A stretch of 37,903 nt of DNA, taken from positions 1 through 37,903 of the forward strand of contig JAJRXF010000173.1 in the NCBI GenBank assembly GCA_024276425.1, written 5' to 3'. Below the pieces are notes generated by a model. That model had not been told where the DNA came from. It saw only the letters and a list, made by a program, of their open reading frames with translations, and did no database searches. Within the stretch, counting starts at the first letter, position 1. Each line of letters begins with the position of its first letter. Of the stretch, positions 24,855 to 31,863 are shown piece by piece. This DNA comes from Actinomycetes bacterium (GTDB taxonomy: Bacteria; Actinomycetota; Acidimicrobiia; Acidimicrobiales; SZUA-35). The position numbers and the translations under genes are program-made.

Positions 24855-25814
24855 ATGGATGAACCCATTGTGGCTGTCGACCTCTGCCGTAGTTTCGGAG
24901 AGATCAGGGCCGTGCGGGAAGTAACCCTCTCCGTGAATCGGGGAGAAATTTATGGCTTCCTTGGGCCTAACGGAGCGGGCAAGTCGACCATTGTCCGAAT
25001 GCTGACCACTCTGCTGCGTCCCACCTCCGGACGGGCATTGGTCGCTGGATTTGATGTCGCTACTCAGGCGAGTGAGGTTCGACGACGTATCGGTGTTGCT
25101 CTCCAGGACGCCGCCATTGATCCGCTCATGACCGGAAACGAGCTTCTGCAGCTTCAGGCCACCCTGCACGGAATCGGCCGAGCCGACGCCAGAAGGCGTG
25201 GCGTGGAGCTACTGGAGCGAGTTGGTCTCAGCGACGCAGCTCACCGGCGGGTTCAGACCTATTCGGGTGGTATGCGACGACGCCTCGATTTGGCCATGTC
25301 ACTCCTCCACCAGCCAGACGTCCTCTTTCTGGACGAACCAACCACTGGGCTAGACCCCAGCAGCCGACAGAATCTCTGGGAAGAGGTGAGGCGGTTGAAC
25401 AACGAAGGAACGACGGTTTTTCTCACCACCCAATACCTGGAAGAAGCCGACGAACTGGCCCACCGGGTTGGCATCATCGACGGAGGAATCATCGTTCGAG
25501 AGGGAACCCCGGCGGATCTTAAGGTAGCTGTGGGTTCGCCAACTCTTCGGATAGACGTGAACCCCAATCAGTTTGTGTCGGCACAATCGATTTTGAGTGG
25601 ATTCGGTGAGCCCAGACCAGCACGCCAGGGACGTCTGGCCATCGGTCTCGATGATGGAGCCAGTCGTTTGGCCGACGTCGTTCGGTCATTGGACGAAGTG
25701 GGTGTAGGTGTTGTGCACATGCAACTTGATGCGCCAAGCCTGGACGATGTCTTCGCCGATGCCACCGGGCGTCGACTTGAAGGGCATTCTGAGGACTCGG
25801 GTGACTCCCAATGA
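24855..25814 (+). CDS. ABC transporter ATP-binding protein, DrrA-like
   Basis: A 319-residue ATPase of the drug-resistance/lipid exporter type. Walker A is GPNGAGKST (37-45), the Q-loop is in IGVALQDAAIDPLMTGNELL, the signature is YSGGMRRRLDLAMSLLHQP, Walker B is VLFLDEPTTGLDP, and the switch region is TTQYLEEADEL. The extra 100 residues at the C-terminus (from about 215) are the regulatory tail of DrrA-type proteins. It overlaps the first permease by ATGA, so the three genes form one operon. It powers export of a lipophilic or peptide substrate across the membrane, but the substrate is not identifiable; there is no evidence that it belongs to the polymer cluster 14 kb away. Confidence 0.93.
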   Translation: MDEPIVAVDLCRSFGEIRAVREVTLSVNRGEIYGFLGPNGAGKSTIVRMLTTLLRPTSGRALVAGFDVATQASEVRRRIGVALQDAAIDPLMTGNELLQLQATLHGIGRADARRRGVELLERVGLSDAAHRRVQTYSGGMRRRLDLAMSLLHQPDVLFLDEPTTGLDPSSRQNLWEEVRRLNNEGTTVFLTTQYLEEADELAHRVGIIDGGIIVREGTPADLKVAVGSPTLRIDVNPNQFVSAQSILSGFGEPRPARQGRLAIGLDDGASRLADVVRSLDEVGVGVVHMQLDAPSLDDVFADATGRRLEGHSEDSGDSQ

Positions 25815-26632
25815 CCGGTGCGGTGACCTCGACCATCCCCCACGAAGGGACCAGGTCGGGGGATTTGCGGGCCTTCTTAGCCATGTCCCGCAGAGCAGTG
25901 GTCGGGTTCTTTCGCCAACCTTCCAACTGGGTGGTCGGCACCGCGTTCCCGTTGCTCATCACTGCAGTATCTGCTTCGGCTTTCAGCCGCTCGACTTCCC
26001 TTCAGGGATTTCCTGACACCGATAGTTTCCTTCAGTTCTTGATGGCGGGCACCATTCTTCAAGGGACTTTATTCGGTTCCATCACAGCATCGACCGACTT
26101 AGCTCTCGACATCGAGAAGGGGTTCATGGACCGATTGTTAGCCTCACCGGTTTCTCGGACTGTCATCCTGATCTCTCGTCTTGCCGGAGCGGCTGCTTTT
26201 GGTGCTGGGCTAACCGTGTTTTACATCGTGGTCTTTCGCCTGTTCGGAGCCAAGGTCGAGGGCGGGCTCGGGGGAATGGCGGTAATGGTTGTGCTTTCAA
26301 CCGTCATGGCCATCGGGGTTGGCGGCTATGGAGCCGCCGTTGGCCTACGCACCGGGTCGGCTGAAGCCGTTGGCAACTCTTTCCCTCTCATCTTCATCCT
26401 GCTCTTTATTTCTTCGGCGTTCTTCCCCGTTGAGACCATGTCTGGTACCTATCAGGCCATGGCTCAGGCCAACCCGGTGAGCTTTGTTATTGATGCATCC
26501 CGCTACCAGGTTCTTGAGGGTTTCAGCTTGGCAGAGGCAGCGACAGGGTTCGCGGTTGCCATTGGCTTTGCCGCAATCATGATTGCCCTTGCCCTTGTCC
26601 AACTGCGGAGGCGGTTGGAGGACCACTCATGA
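25811..26632 (+). CDS. ABC-2 type permease, DrrB-like (first)
   Basis: A 273-residue membrane permease with six hydrophobic segments. The N-terminus has the helix RAVVGFFRQPSNWVVGTAFPLLITAV, and SITASTDLALDIEKGFMDRLLASPVSRTVIL is the conserved ABC-2 coupling region (the E-x-G-x-x-D/R-L-L block). SSAFFPVETMSGTYQAMAQANPVSFVIDASR is the conserved loop before the last helix. Family members move drugs, lipids or O-antigens together with a DrrA-type ATPase. It overlaps the ATPase (ATGA at 25811) and the next permease (ATGA at 26629). Confidence 0.93.
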   Translation: MTGAVTSTIPHEGTRSGDLRAFLAMSRRAVVGFFRQPSNWVVGTAFPLLITAVSASAFSRSTSLQGFPDTDSFLQFLMAGTILQGTLFGSITASTDLALDIEKGFMDRLLASPVSRTVILISRLAGAAAFGAGLTVFYIVVFRLFGAKVEGGLGGMAVMVVLSTVMAIGVGGYGAAVGLRTGSAEAVGNSFPLIFILLFISSAFFPVETMSGTYQAMAQANPVSFVIDASRYQVLEGFSLAEAATGFAVAIGFAAIMIALALVQLRRRLEDHS

Positions 26633-27447
26633 CCATCGCATCTTCGGCCAGCACCAAGACCGGTCGTCTTGCCTTGTCCGAACGTATTCCACTCGTTCCC
26701 GTTGTTCGAGCCCTGGTTCGACGAAGCCTCGTTGCCATCACCCGAACTCCATCCGCCTTGGCCCCGATCCTGTTGATGCCGATTTTTTTCATGATTTCGT
26801 TTTCTGGTTCATACTCGGCCATCACGCGTATCCCCGGCTTTCCAACCGACAACATTTACAACTGGTTTGTGCCCTACGCATGTGTACAGGGAGCGGCCTT
26901 CTCTGGAATCGGAGTAGGTTTCACCACCGCCAGAGACCTTGAGAATGGGTTCTTTGACCGGCTTCGGCTGGCTCCCTCGGGTCGGCCAGCGCTCATCATT
27001 GGTCCTCTCGGGATCTCGGTGATCCGGGCCTCGTTCCCCTTCGTCACCGTACTTCCAATCGGGTTCCTGCTCGGCGCAGACTTCCCCGGTTTCGGTGGTC
27101 TTTTCATGTTGGCCATGGTCAGCGCAATGGTGTCTGGAATAAGCGGGCTTTGGGCCCTTGGGGTCGTCTTTCGACTGCAGTCCCAACGCTCGCTCGGTCT
27201 GGTGCAAATTGGAATCTTTTCCACCCTGTTCTTGTCCATCGGACAGGTGCCTCTTTCTGTCATGGATGGCTGGCTGCATGGCGCTGCCAGGGTCAACCCA
27301 ACAACAAATCTGTTGCGAATGGCTCGCCAGGGTTTCCTTGAGGGAGTGACCTGGGAGATGACTTGGCCGGGCCTGATCGCCGGAATTGCCATGCTGAGCC
27401 TGCTAGGCCTCTTTGCCATAACCGGGTTTCGCAAGGTCGAGAAGTGA
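26629..27447 (+). CDS. ABC-2 type permease, DrrC-like (second)
   Basis: A 272-residue ABC-2 permease similar in layout to the preceding one but different in sequence: RRSLVAITRTPSALAPILLMPIFFMI leads into the first helix, TTARDLENGFFDRLRLAPSGRPALIIG is the coupling region, and DGWLHGAARVNPTTNLLRMARQG is the late loop. With the other permease it probably forms a heterodimer, fed by the DrrA-like ATPase. Its last codons, GTC GAG AAG TGA, are repeated downstream in a 16-bp tandem array at 27438-27501, so the end of the gene has been duplicated several times. Confidence 0.93.
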   Translation: MTIASSASTKTGRLALSERIPLVPVVRALVRRSLVAITRTPSALAPILLMPIFFMISFSGSYSAITRIPGFPTDNIYNWFVPYACVQGAAFSGIGVGFTTARDLENGFFDRLRLAPSGRPALIIGPLGISVIRASFPFVTVLPIGFLLGADFPGFGGLFMLAMVSAMVSGISGLWALGVVFRLQSQRSLGLVQIGIFSTLFLSIGQVPLSVMDGWLHGAARVNPTTNLLRMARQGFLEGVTWEMTWPGLIAGIAMLSLLGLFAITGFRKVEK

Positions 27448-27501
27448 GACCGCCGAGAAGTGAGACCGCCGAGAAGTGAGACAGTCGAGAAGTGACACAG
27501 C
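27438..27501 (+). repeat. Four tandem 16-bp repeats spanning the permease stop codon
   Basis: Four units beginning CGAGAAGTGA follow head to tail: 27438-27453, 27454-27469, 27470-27485 and 27486-27501. The first two are identical (CGAGAAGTGAGACCGC), the third ends in AGT, and the fourth has drifted further. The gene's real stop is the TGA inside the first unit; the later copies carry it too but in shifted frames. The intergenic space between the convergent permease and hydrolase is almost entirely this array. Confidence 0.85.
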
Positions 27502-27506
27502 GATAC

Positions 27507-28298
27507 TCAGAGACCATCGGCGAAGTCAACGATGAGTTCCAAGATCAAATCGGGAGCCTGGCGGTTGAGCATGTGCCCAAGCCTGGGGAGAATTAGCCCT
27601 TCACTTCGCTCAGATCCAATGGAGTCCACGGTCTGATCAACCATGGACTCCGTGGCGTACTCATCGTTCTCCCCCTGTACCACCAGTACTGGACACCGGA
27701 TCTCCCTAAGGTCAGGGCGGATATCCCAATCGGCAAATTCCGGATCGGTCCACCCTCCACTCCAAGCGTCAAAGAGGGCTGACGCGTCACGGTGATAGGG
27801 CGCCAACGCGTCCACCATCGCGCTTGGATCGCTACGCAGATGCGCAATAGCAGAGACGCATCGTGCCTCGACAAAGCTGTGGGGGGCGAGCGCCACAACG
27901 CCACGAGACCGGGTTGGGGACTTGGCCGCATGATGGAGTGCAATCGACCCCCCATCAGAGTGACCAATAAGAATCGGTGCCTCGATCGAAAAGGCGTTAA
28001 GAAGACCAGGAAGAAGCGAAGCCTGATCTTGCATCCATGAGGGCCCCCACGGCCCGGTTGGCGAAGGTGAGGAGAAGCCATGCCCCGGCCGGTCATAGGC
28101 CAATACTGCGACTCCAGTCGCGTCGGCCAAGCGAGCGGGCAGGCTCCGCCACAACTCGACAGATCCGAGCCCATCGTGGAGAAAAACGAACTGTGGAAGG
28201 CCGCTCCCCCAGATGGTCACCCAAAGACGGCAATGGTCGAGGTCAATTTCCTGGACCTTGGTGTTTACGTTCAGAGAGTCGCCATCGCTGCTCACCAT
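27507..28298 (-). CDS. Alpha/beta hydrolase
   Basis: A 263-residue soluble alpha/beta-fold hydrolase. The oxyanion motif is FVFLHDGLGSVELWRSLP, the conserved YDRPGHGFSSP segment follows, and the nucleophile serine lies in LIGHSDGGS (the GxSxG elbow). D and H of the triad are probably in VVQGENDEYAT and LPRLGHMLNRQAP. The closest family resemblance is to esterase/haloperoxidase-like hydrolases; the substrate is not predictable. It is the last gene of a minus-strand set starting at 30902 (gap 19 bases to the preceding gene), although the other genes concern sigma-factor signalling and a link is only inferred. Confidence 0.88.
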   Translation of the reverse strand: MVSSDGDSLNVNTKVQEIDLDHCRLWVTIWGSGLPQFVFLHDGLGSVELWRSLPARLADATGVAVLAYDRPGHGFSSPSPTGPWGPSWMQDQASLLPGLLNAFSIEAPILIGHSDGGSIALHHAAKSPTRSRGVVALAPHSFVEARCVSAIAHLRSDPSAMVDALAPYHRDASALFDAWSGGWTDPEFADWDIRPDLREIRCPVLVVQGENDEYATESMVDQTVDSIGSERSEGLILPRLGHMLNRQAPDLILELIVDFADGL

Positions 28299-28317
28299 GG
28301 GTTTCGACCTTAGTCAC

Positions 28318-29355
28318 TCAGCCGTTGGGTACCGCACTCACTTGTACCTGGTTGCTCTCGGTGAGTACTTCGCCACTGTCCAATCGAGCGACCACCCAAT
28401 AGCTGACGTTACCTTCGACTGGGCGTTCGATCGTCAATTCTCGGCTTGTATGGTCTCGAAGAATGGCCACGGTCCGAGCCGGACCATCTGCTCGAGCCAG
28501 CACCACCCAGCCTGCGACCCGGCCGGGTGTGTTGATGGTCCAAACCAAACGGACCCTGGTCTGAGACACCGTGACCTGCTCGAGGGTCGCACTTGGGTCT
28601 ACCGGGGCAGTGGTCGAGGTTGAGGGGCCTTGGCCGACTTCGTCGACTGTCGATCCGACCAGCGTCGTGGCGGGACCCAAGGAAGTTGTTGGTTGATCGC
28701 CTCGAATTGTCGTTGGTGGTGAGACTCTGGTTGTGGACGAACGATCAGAGTCGACTGTGGTCGGTACCGGCTCAGTCCTTCGATCGGTTTGGTCTGGCGC
28801 TAGGGCCGTGGTCGAAGTCGGAGTCGCACCATCAGGGCTGCTGTCTTGGCCCCTATCTGGGGAAGGCCTCGATCCAATATCTGGGGAAGGCCTCGATCCA
28901 AAGTCTGAATTCAGAATCTCGACTTGGCCACCAACAATGAGCGCCGCGGTTCCAGGAGGAAGAAAAAGATCATCAATGACGGCTCCGCCATTGCTACCAA
29001 CCATGATGCGAGTGCCCTCGCTGAGCACCCATCCGTCGGTGGCCACGGCCTGTGAGCCGTCTGGCAAGACCAGGGTGGTCGACTCCGCGCTTGACATGAC
29101 CAATTCGGTCGCTTGCGTTCTCCGCCCCAGACCGGAACCAAAAACAAGCGCTCCAACAAGAAGAAAGAGGCTGACTAGGCCAACAACCGGCTGCCAGAGA
29201 GGGCGCTTGACCGTAGTCTTCCGATCAAATCCAAGTCGAAGTTCGGTCTCAAGCCTGTTGGCGAAGGCCGGATCGGGCCCGGGATACTCACTGGCGCCCA
29301 GGTCTCGAAGCCGTTGCTCTAGTTCATCATTCACTTCTTCACCCCCGGCCCTCAT
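28318..29355 (-). CDS. Anti-sigma-factor-like membrane protein with FN3 domain
   Basis: A 345-residue protein from the ATG at 29355, overlapping the sigma gene stop as ATGA. The cytoplasmic N-terminus (1-50) is followed by one TM helix (about 55-75), a region with LVLPDGSQAVATDGWVLSEG and VEILNS resembling FecR-like repeats, a Ser/Thr/Pro-rich linker (about 150-255) and a C-terminal fibronectin type III-like domain (about 258-345). No HxxxCxxC zinc motif is visible, so it is not a ZAS-type anti-sigma. Position right behind an ECF sigma factor suggests that it holds the sigma at the membrane. The linker contains two identical 24-bp DNA repeats at 28854-28901 that encode SRPSPD-type units. Confidence 0.75.
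   Translation of the reverse strand: MRAGGEEVNDELEQRLRDLGASEYPGPDPAFANRLETELRLGFDRKTTVKRPLWQPVVGLVSLFLLVGALVFGSGLGRRTQATELVMSSAESTTLVLPDGSQAVATDGWVLSEGTRIMVGSNGGAVIDDLFLPPGTAALIVGGQVEILNSDFGSRPSPDIGSRPSPDRGQDSSPDGATPTSTTALAPDQTDRRTEPVPTTVDSDRSSTTRVSPPTTIRGDQPTTSLGPATTLVGSTVDEVGQGPSTSTTAPVDPSATLEQVTVSQTRVRLVWTINTPGRVAGWVVLARADGPARTVAILRDHTSRELTIERPVEGNVSYWVVARLDSGEVLTESNQVQVSAVPNG
28854..28901 (-). repeat. Two tandem 24-bp repeats within the anti-sigma-like gene
   Basis: Two identical 24-bp copies (28854-28877 and 28878-28901) start with TATCTGGGGAAGG on the plus strand. They keep frame and encode two GSRPSPD-type octapeptides in the extracytoplasmic linker. Confidence 0.9.
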
Positions 29356-30041
29356 CCGTTGACTTCCTTGCGACTGTTGGCTTGGTCATGCCTGGTTAGT
29401 TTCTCGCTGGCCCCCGGCACTTCACGGCGGAGGGCTTTCAACGCCCGGGAGAGGACCACGGCAAATGCTGGCTTAGCTAGACCCATGGCAGTGGCTGCTT
29501 CATCCTGATCCAGCCCGGCGAGATATCTCAGCGAGATCGCCCGCTGGTAGCGAGGGTTCAACCGGCACAGGGCAAGGCGTAGGTCTGTGGCCTCTGATTG
29601 GTCGATCCGGTCGATCACGAGATCTTGCTCGTCATGTTCGGGGACGTGAAGACGAGCAAAGGCGGCCTGGCCGCGCTCACCCTGACCTCGCCCCTCACGT
29701 CGATAGTGGGCAATGGTCTCGTTGGCGGCGATTCTCATCACCCACGGGGCGAATCCTCCCCGCTGCCAACGGAACCGATCAAGCTTGGCGTAAACCCGCT
29801 CGAAGGTGGCCGAGGTGATGTCCTCGGCCACCTCGCGACTTCCCGTTCGTCGTGCCGCGTAGGCGTAAACCTCAGGGAGATAGCGTCGATAGAGTTCTGC
29901 GAATGCCTCAGGATCCTGGCGCGCCCGTTCAACAAGCAACCTCTCCTCGGACGCATTGACCGGACCAAATCTCACAGGAGAAAGCCTGGCCGCCCCGGCA
30001 AGGGTGAGGGTGGACGCTCCAAAGCGAATCACTGAAACCAC
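29352..30041 (-). CDS. ECF/sigma-70-family RNA polymerase sigma factor
   Basis: A sigma factor of up to 229 residues. The conserved part begins at ASEERLLVERARQDPEAFAELYRRYLPEVYAYAARRTG (region 2), with ITSATFERVYAKLDRFRWQRGGFAPWVMRIAANETIAHYRR in region 2.4, and region 4 with ALCRLNPRYQRAISLRYLAGLDQDEAATAMGLAKPAFAVVLSRALKALRRE. The start is uncertain: GTG 30041 and GTG 30032 are both possible (AGGTG precedes the latter), and GTG 29975 is also in frame. The next gene, an anti-sigma-like membrane protein, overlaps its stop. The module is expected to respond to an envelope or surface signal; its own targets cannot be read here. Confidence 0.9.
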   Translation of the reverse strand: MVSVIRFGASTLTLAGAARLSPVRFGPVNASEERLLVERARQDPEAFAELYRRYLPEVYAYAARRTGSREVAEDITSATFERVYAKLDRFRWQRGGFAPWVMRIAANETIAHYRREGRGQGERGQAAFARLHVPEHDEQDLVIDRIDQSEATDLRLALCRLNPRYQRAISLRYLAGLDQDEAATAMGLAKPAFAVVLSRALKALRREVPGASEKLTRHDQANSRKEVNG

Positions 30042-30059
30042 ACCTGGCGACGAACTTCG

Positions 30060-30902
30060 CTAGACGTGCCGGTTGGGAGCGGCCCGAGTTGGCACCACCG
30101 TCCAGAGGCGAACCACCGATGGCCGGGACTGGCCGACTACCACGCCGTCCGCGCCGAGGGCCAGAACAACATAGGTCGCACGAGAGACGTCGTTGCCAAC
30201 CCGGTCTCGTACGGCCGTGGTGTCCATGCCGCCACGCCAGACAAGTTCGCGCTCATCACCGTCAACTATCCGCCACAGTTGATAGCCGACCGCATCCGGA
30301 TGCTCCCCGGCACGCCACTCGCATCGAACCGTCTGGCCATCTCTGCCCCCAAATGCGACGTCCGGCCTTACCTGTTGACATCGAAGCTTCAGAACTTCAA
30401 GATCGGTGTTTGGCGATTCGACACCGGCCTGAACTTGGCCGCTGGTCCCGATGGTCCGTCCCTGGGCGTTGAGGACCTGGACGATGTAGCGGTAGCGGAC
30501 ATCGAATCGAATCGAGGTATCCAGGACCGAAGTCGTCGCCAGGTCACTGGTGCGCAGGATGATCTCGCGAACGTCGCCATTGGTACGAGTCACCACATAC
30601 CCGGCCGCATCTCGGCGTTCGGAGGGCGACCACTCACAACCAACAACCGGAAGGCCATCGTCGCTTCGCCGCCCGTCGCACATCAGTCGGAGATGCTCAA
30701 GGTCAGGCTTGGAAACCACGGGTCGAGGGCCGACTGGCACAGGATTAGCCGGTACAGGATTGGCCGGTACAGGTTTCACGGCTTCGTCTACAAGAACCGG
30801 GGGCAGTGGCTCCGGGCGCTTCTCAGGAATGGCGTTCGCTGGTAGGACCATGATCCCGCTCAGGGTCAGGCTAAGTCCAGCAGTGAGGATTGTTCTTCGC
30901 AT
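30060..30902 (-). CDS. Secreted two-repeat FN3-like protein
   Basis: A 280-residue exported protein. The ATG at 30902 (a GTG at 30911 is also in frame) begins a signal peptide, MRRTILTAGLSLTLSGIMVLPANA, ending at an ANA-type signal peptidase site. A short Pro-rich stretch follows (VKPVPANPVPANPVPVG, coded by three 15-bp repeats at 30736-30780). Two homologous repeats of about 100 residues come next (about 65-160 and 165-275), each starting LxxLRxxC and containing CEW before a fibronectin type III-like fold; the cysteines at the same place in both probably form a disulfide each. It lies 18 bases ahead of the sigma factor gene and is probably its co-transcribed extracellular partner. Function unknown. 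Confidence 0.75.
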   Translation of the reverse strand: MRRTILTAGLSLTLSGIMVLPANAIPEKRPEPLPPVLVDEAVKPVPANPVPANPVPVGPRPVVSKPDLEHLRLMCDGRRSDDGLPVVGCEWSPSERRDAAGYVVTRTNGDVREIILRTSDLATTSVLDTSIRFDVRYRYIVQVLNAQGRTIGTSGQVQAGVESPNTDLEVLKLRCQQVRPDVAFGGRDGQTVRCEWRAGEHPDAVGYQLWRIVDGDERELVWRGGMDTTAVRDRVGNDVSRATYVVLALGADGVVVGQSRPSVVRLWTVVPTRAAPNRHV

Positions 30903-30923
30903 GGTAGGCACGCTTTCAGTACG

Positions 30924-30946
30924 GGAGCCAACCCGCCGTCGGCTCC
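30924..30946 (-). promoter_or_regulatory. Inverted repeat upstream of the FN3-like gene
   Basis: GGAGCC (30924-30929) and GGCTCC (30941-30946) form a 6-bp stem with an 11-base GC-rich loop about 20 bases before the start of the secreted FN3-like gene. It could be a 5' leader hairpin or an operator; no clear promoter was recognised next to it. Confidence 0.3.
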
Positions 30947-31008
30947 TTCACCCTGTTCAACGCGGCACGGTGCCAAAGATTGCACTTACGGAAAAAGTTT
31001 CTGGCGTA

Positions 31009-31055
31009 CTATCGCTATCCAGGTTCTATCGCTGTCCCGGTTCTATCGCTGTCCC
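31009..31055 (-). repeat. Three 17-bp-spaced repeats spanning the hydroxylase stop codon
   Basis: Copies of CTATCGCTGTCCC lie at 31043-31055 and 31026-31038, and a variant CTATCGCTATCCA at 31009-31021, spaced 17 bp; the two identical full units read GGTTCTATCGCTGTCCC (31022-31038, 31039-31055). On the minus strand each copy ends in a TAG; the first is the stop codon of the hydroxylase gene. A still weaker copy may reach 31072 inside the gene. Confidence 0.8.
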
Positions 31056-31756
31056 AGGGTTCTCGCTGTAGGCGACAACGGAACTTCGGATTTCTCTGGA
31101 AGTGTTCCGAGCAATCGATCGCCAGAGTTCATCGTCACCCCCAGCCAGTACTTCTCATTCCGATAGTGATGGAGGCGATGGTTACGGGTTAAGCGACCGT
31201 AGTAGCGAGAAGTTGGTCGGTAGCGGGTATGAACCAGGAGATGCACCCATTCGTAGTGGGACAGCGAAATCGCCGCCGCCGCATAGGCGGTTAGAAAGCC
31301 CGGAAGCACCTTCAGGCCCATGAGCCACAGCAGGGGCATAGACCACGCGGCTGTAAAGGCGCCGAACATGACCACGAATATGGTCGCGTCGATCGGGTTC
31401 AGCAGGAGCCACTGCATATTGGTGGGGTCAAGATGGTGGTTCCGGTGACCGGTTCCGGTCTTCAGTTTCCGCATCCGAAAGGAATCCTCCGGGGCATGAA
31501 GCAGAAACAAATGAATCACCCACTCAACCAACCCGGTCAGGGCCAGAGTCACCCCGGACACAACCACATCGGCCCAACCCCACTGGCCAACCATAATGCG
31601 GGCCACGACCAGGAGCATTGCCGTCACCAAAAGGATTCGAGGAGAGCCAGCTCTGAGGTAGGCAGCCAGAATCTCGCCTCTGGTGCGAAGGGAGTCACTC
31701 CGCTGGGTTTTCCGTCGTCCAAACTCCGGAGTGAATCCGTTTCGGTTGGCTACCAC
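31043..31756 (-). CDS. Fatty acid hydroxylase / sterol desaturase family protein
   Basis: A 237-residue integral membrane di-iron enzyme. Histidine clusters are in place: EWVIHLFLLH after the second helix, GTGHRNHHLDP, then HYEWVHLLVH and NHRLHHYRNEKYWLGVT near the end. TM segments lie between them (about 40-60, 62-80, 110-130, 135-158). Family members hydroxylate or desaturate lipids (carotenoid, sterol or fatty acid hydroxylases), using Fe and molecular oxygen in the membrane. The start is a GTG and no ribosome binding site is clear. The substrate is not identifiable. Its last codons (TLGQR, stop) lie in the first unit of a 17-bp repeat array. Confidence 0.85.
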   Translation of the reverse strand: MVANRNGFTPEFGRRKTQRSDSLRTRGEILAAYLRAGSPRILLVTAMLLVVARIMVGQWGWADVVVSGVTLALTGLVEWVIHLFLLHAPEDSFRMRKLKTGTGHRNHHLDPTNMQWLLLNPIDATIFVVMFGAFTAAWSMPLLWLMGLKVLPGFLTAYAAAAISLSHYEWVHLLVHTRYRPTSRYYGRLTRNHRLHHYRNEKYWLGVTMNSGDRLLGTLPEKSEVPLSPTARTLGQR

Positions 31757-31863
31757 TGGATCATCGCCTCAAATTCGGTGCGGGTTTAGAACAAGACTCT
31801 GCATGGCCAAGATAGCAACGACGAATCGTTCAATCTGCCTCGCCGGATTTAGGATCGACTCCT

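Noticed and set aside
30066-30845. 259-codon plus-strand open frame opposite the secreted FN3-like gene
   Set aside because: No domain, no start context, and the minus strand has a signal peptide, repeated domains and conserved cysteines.
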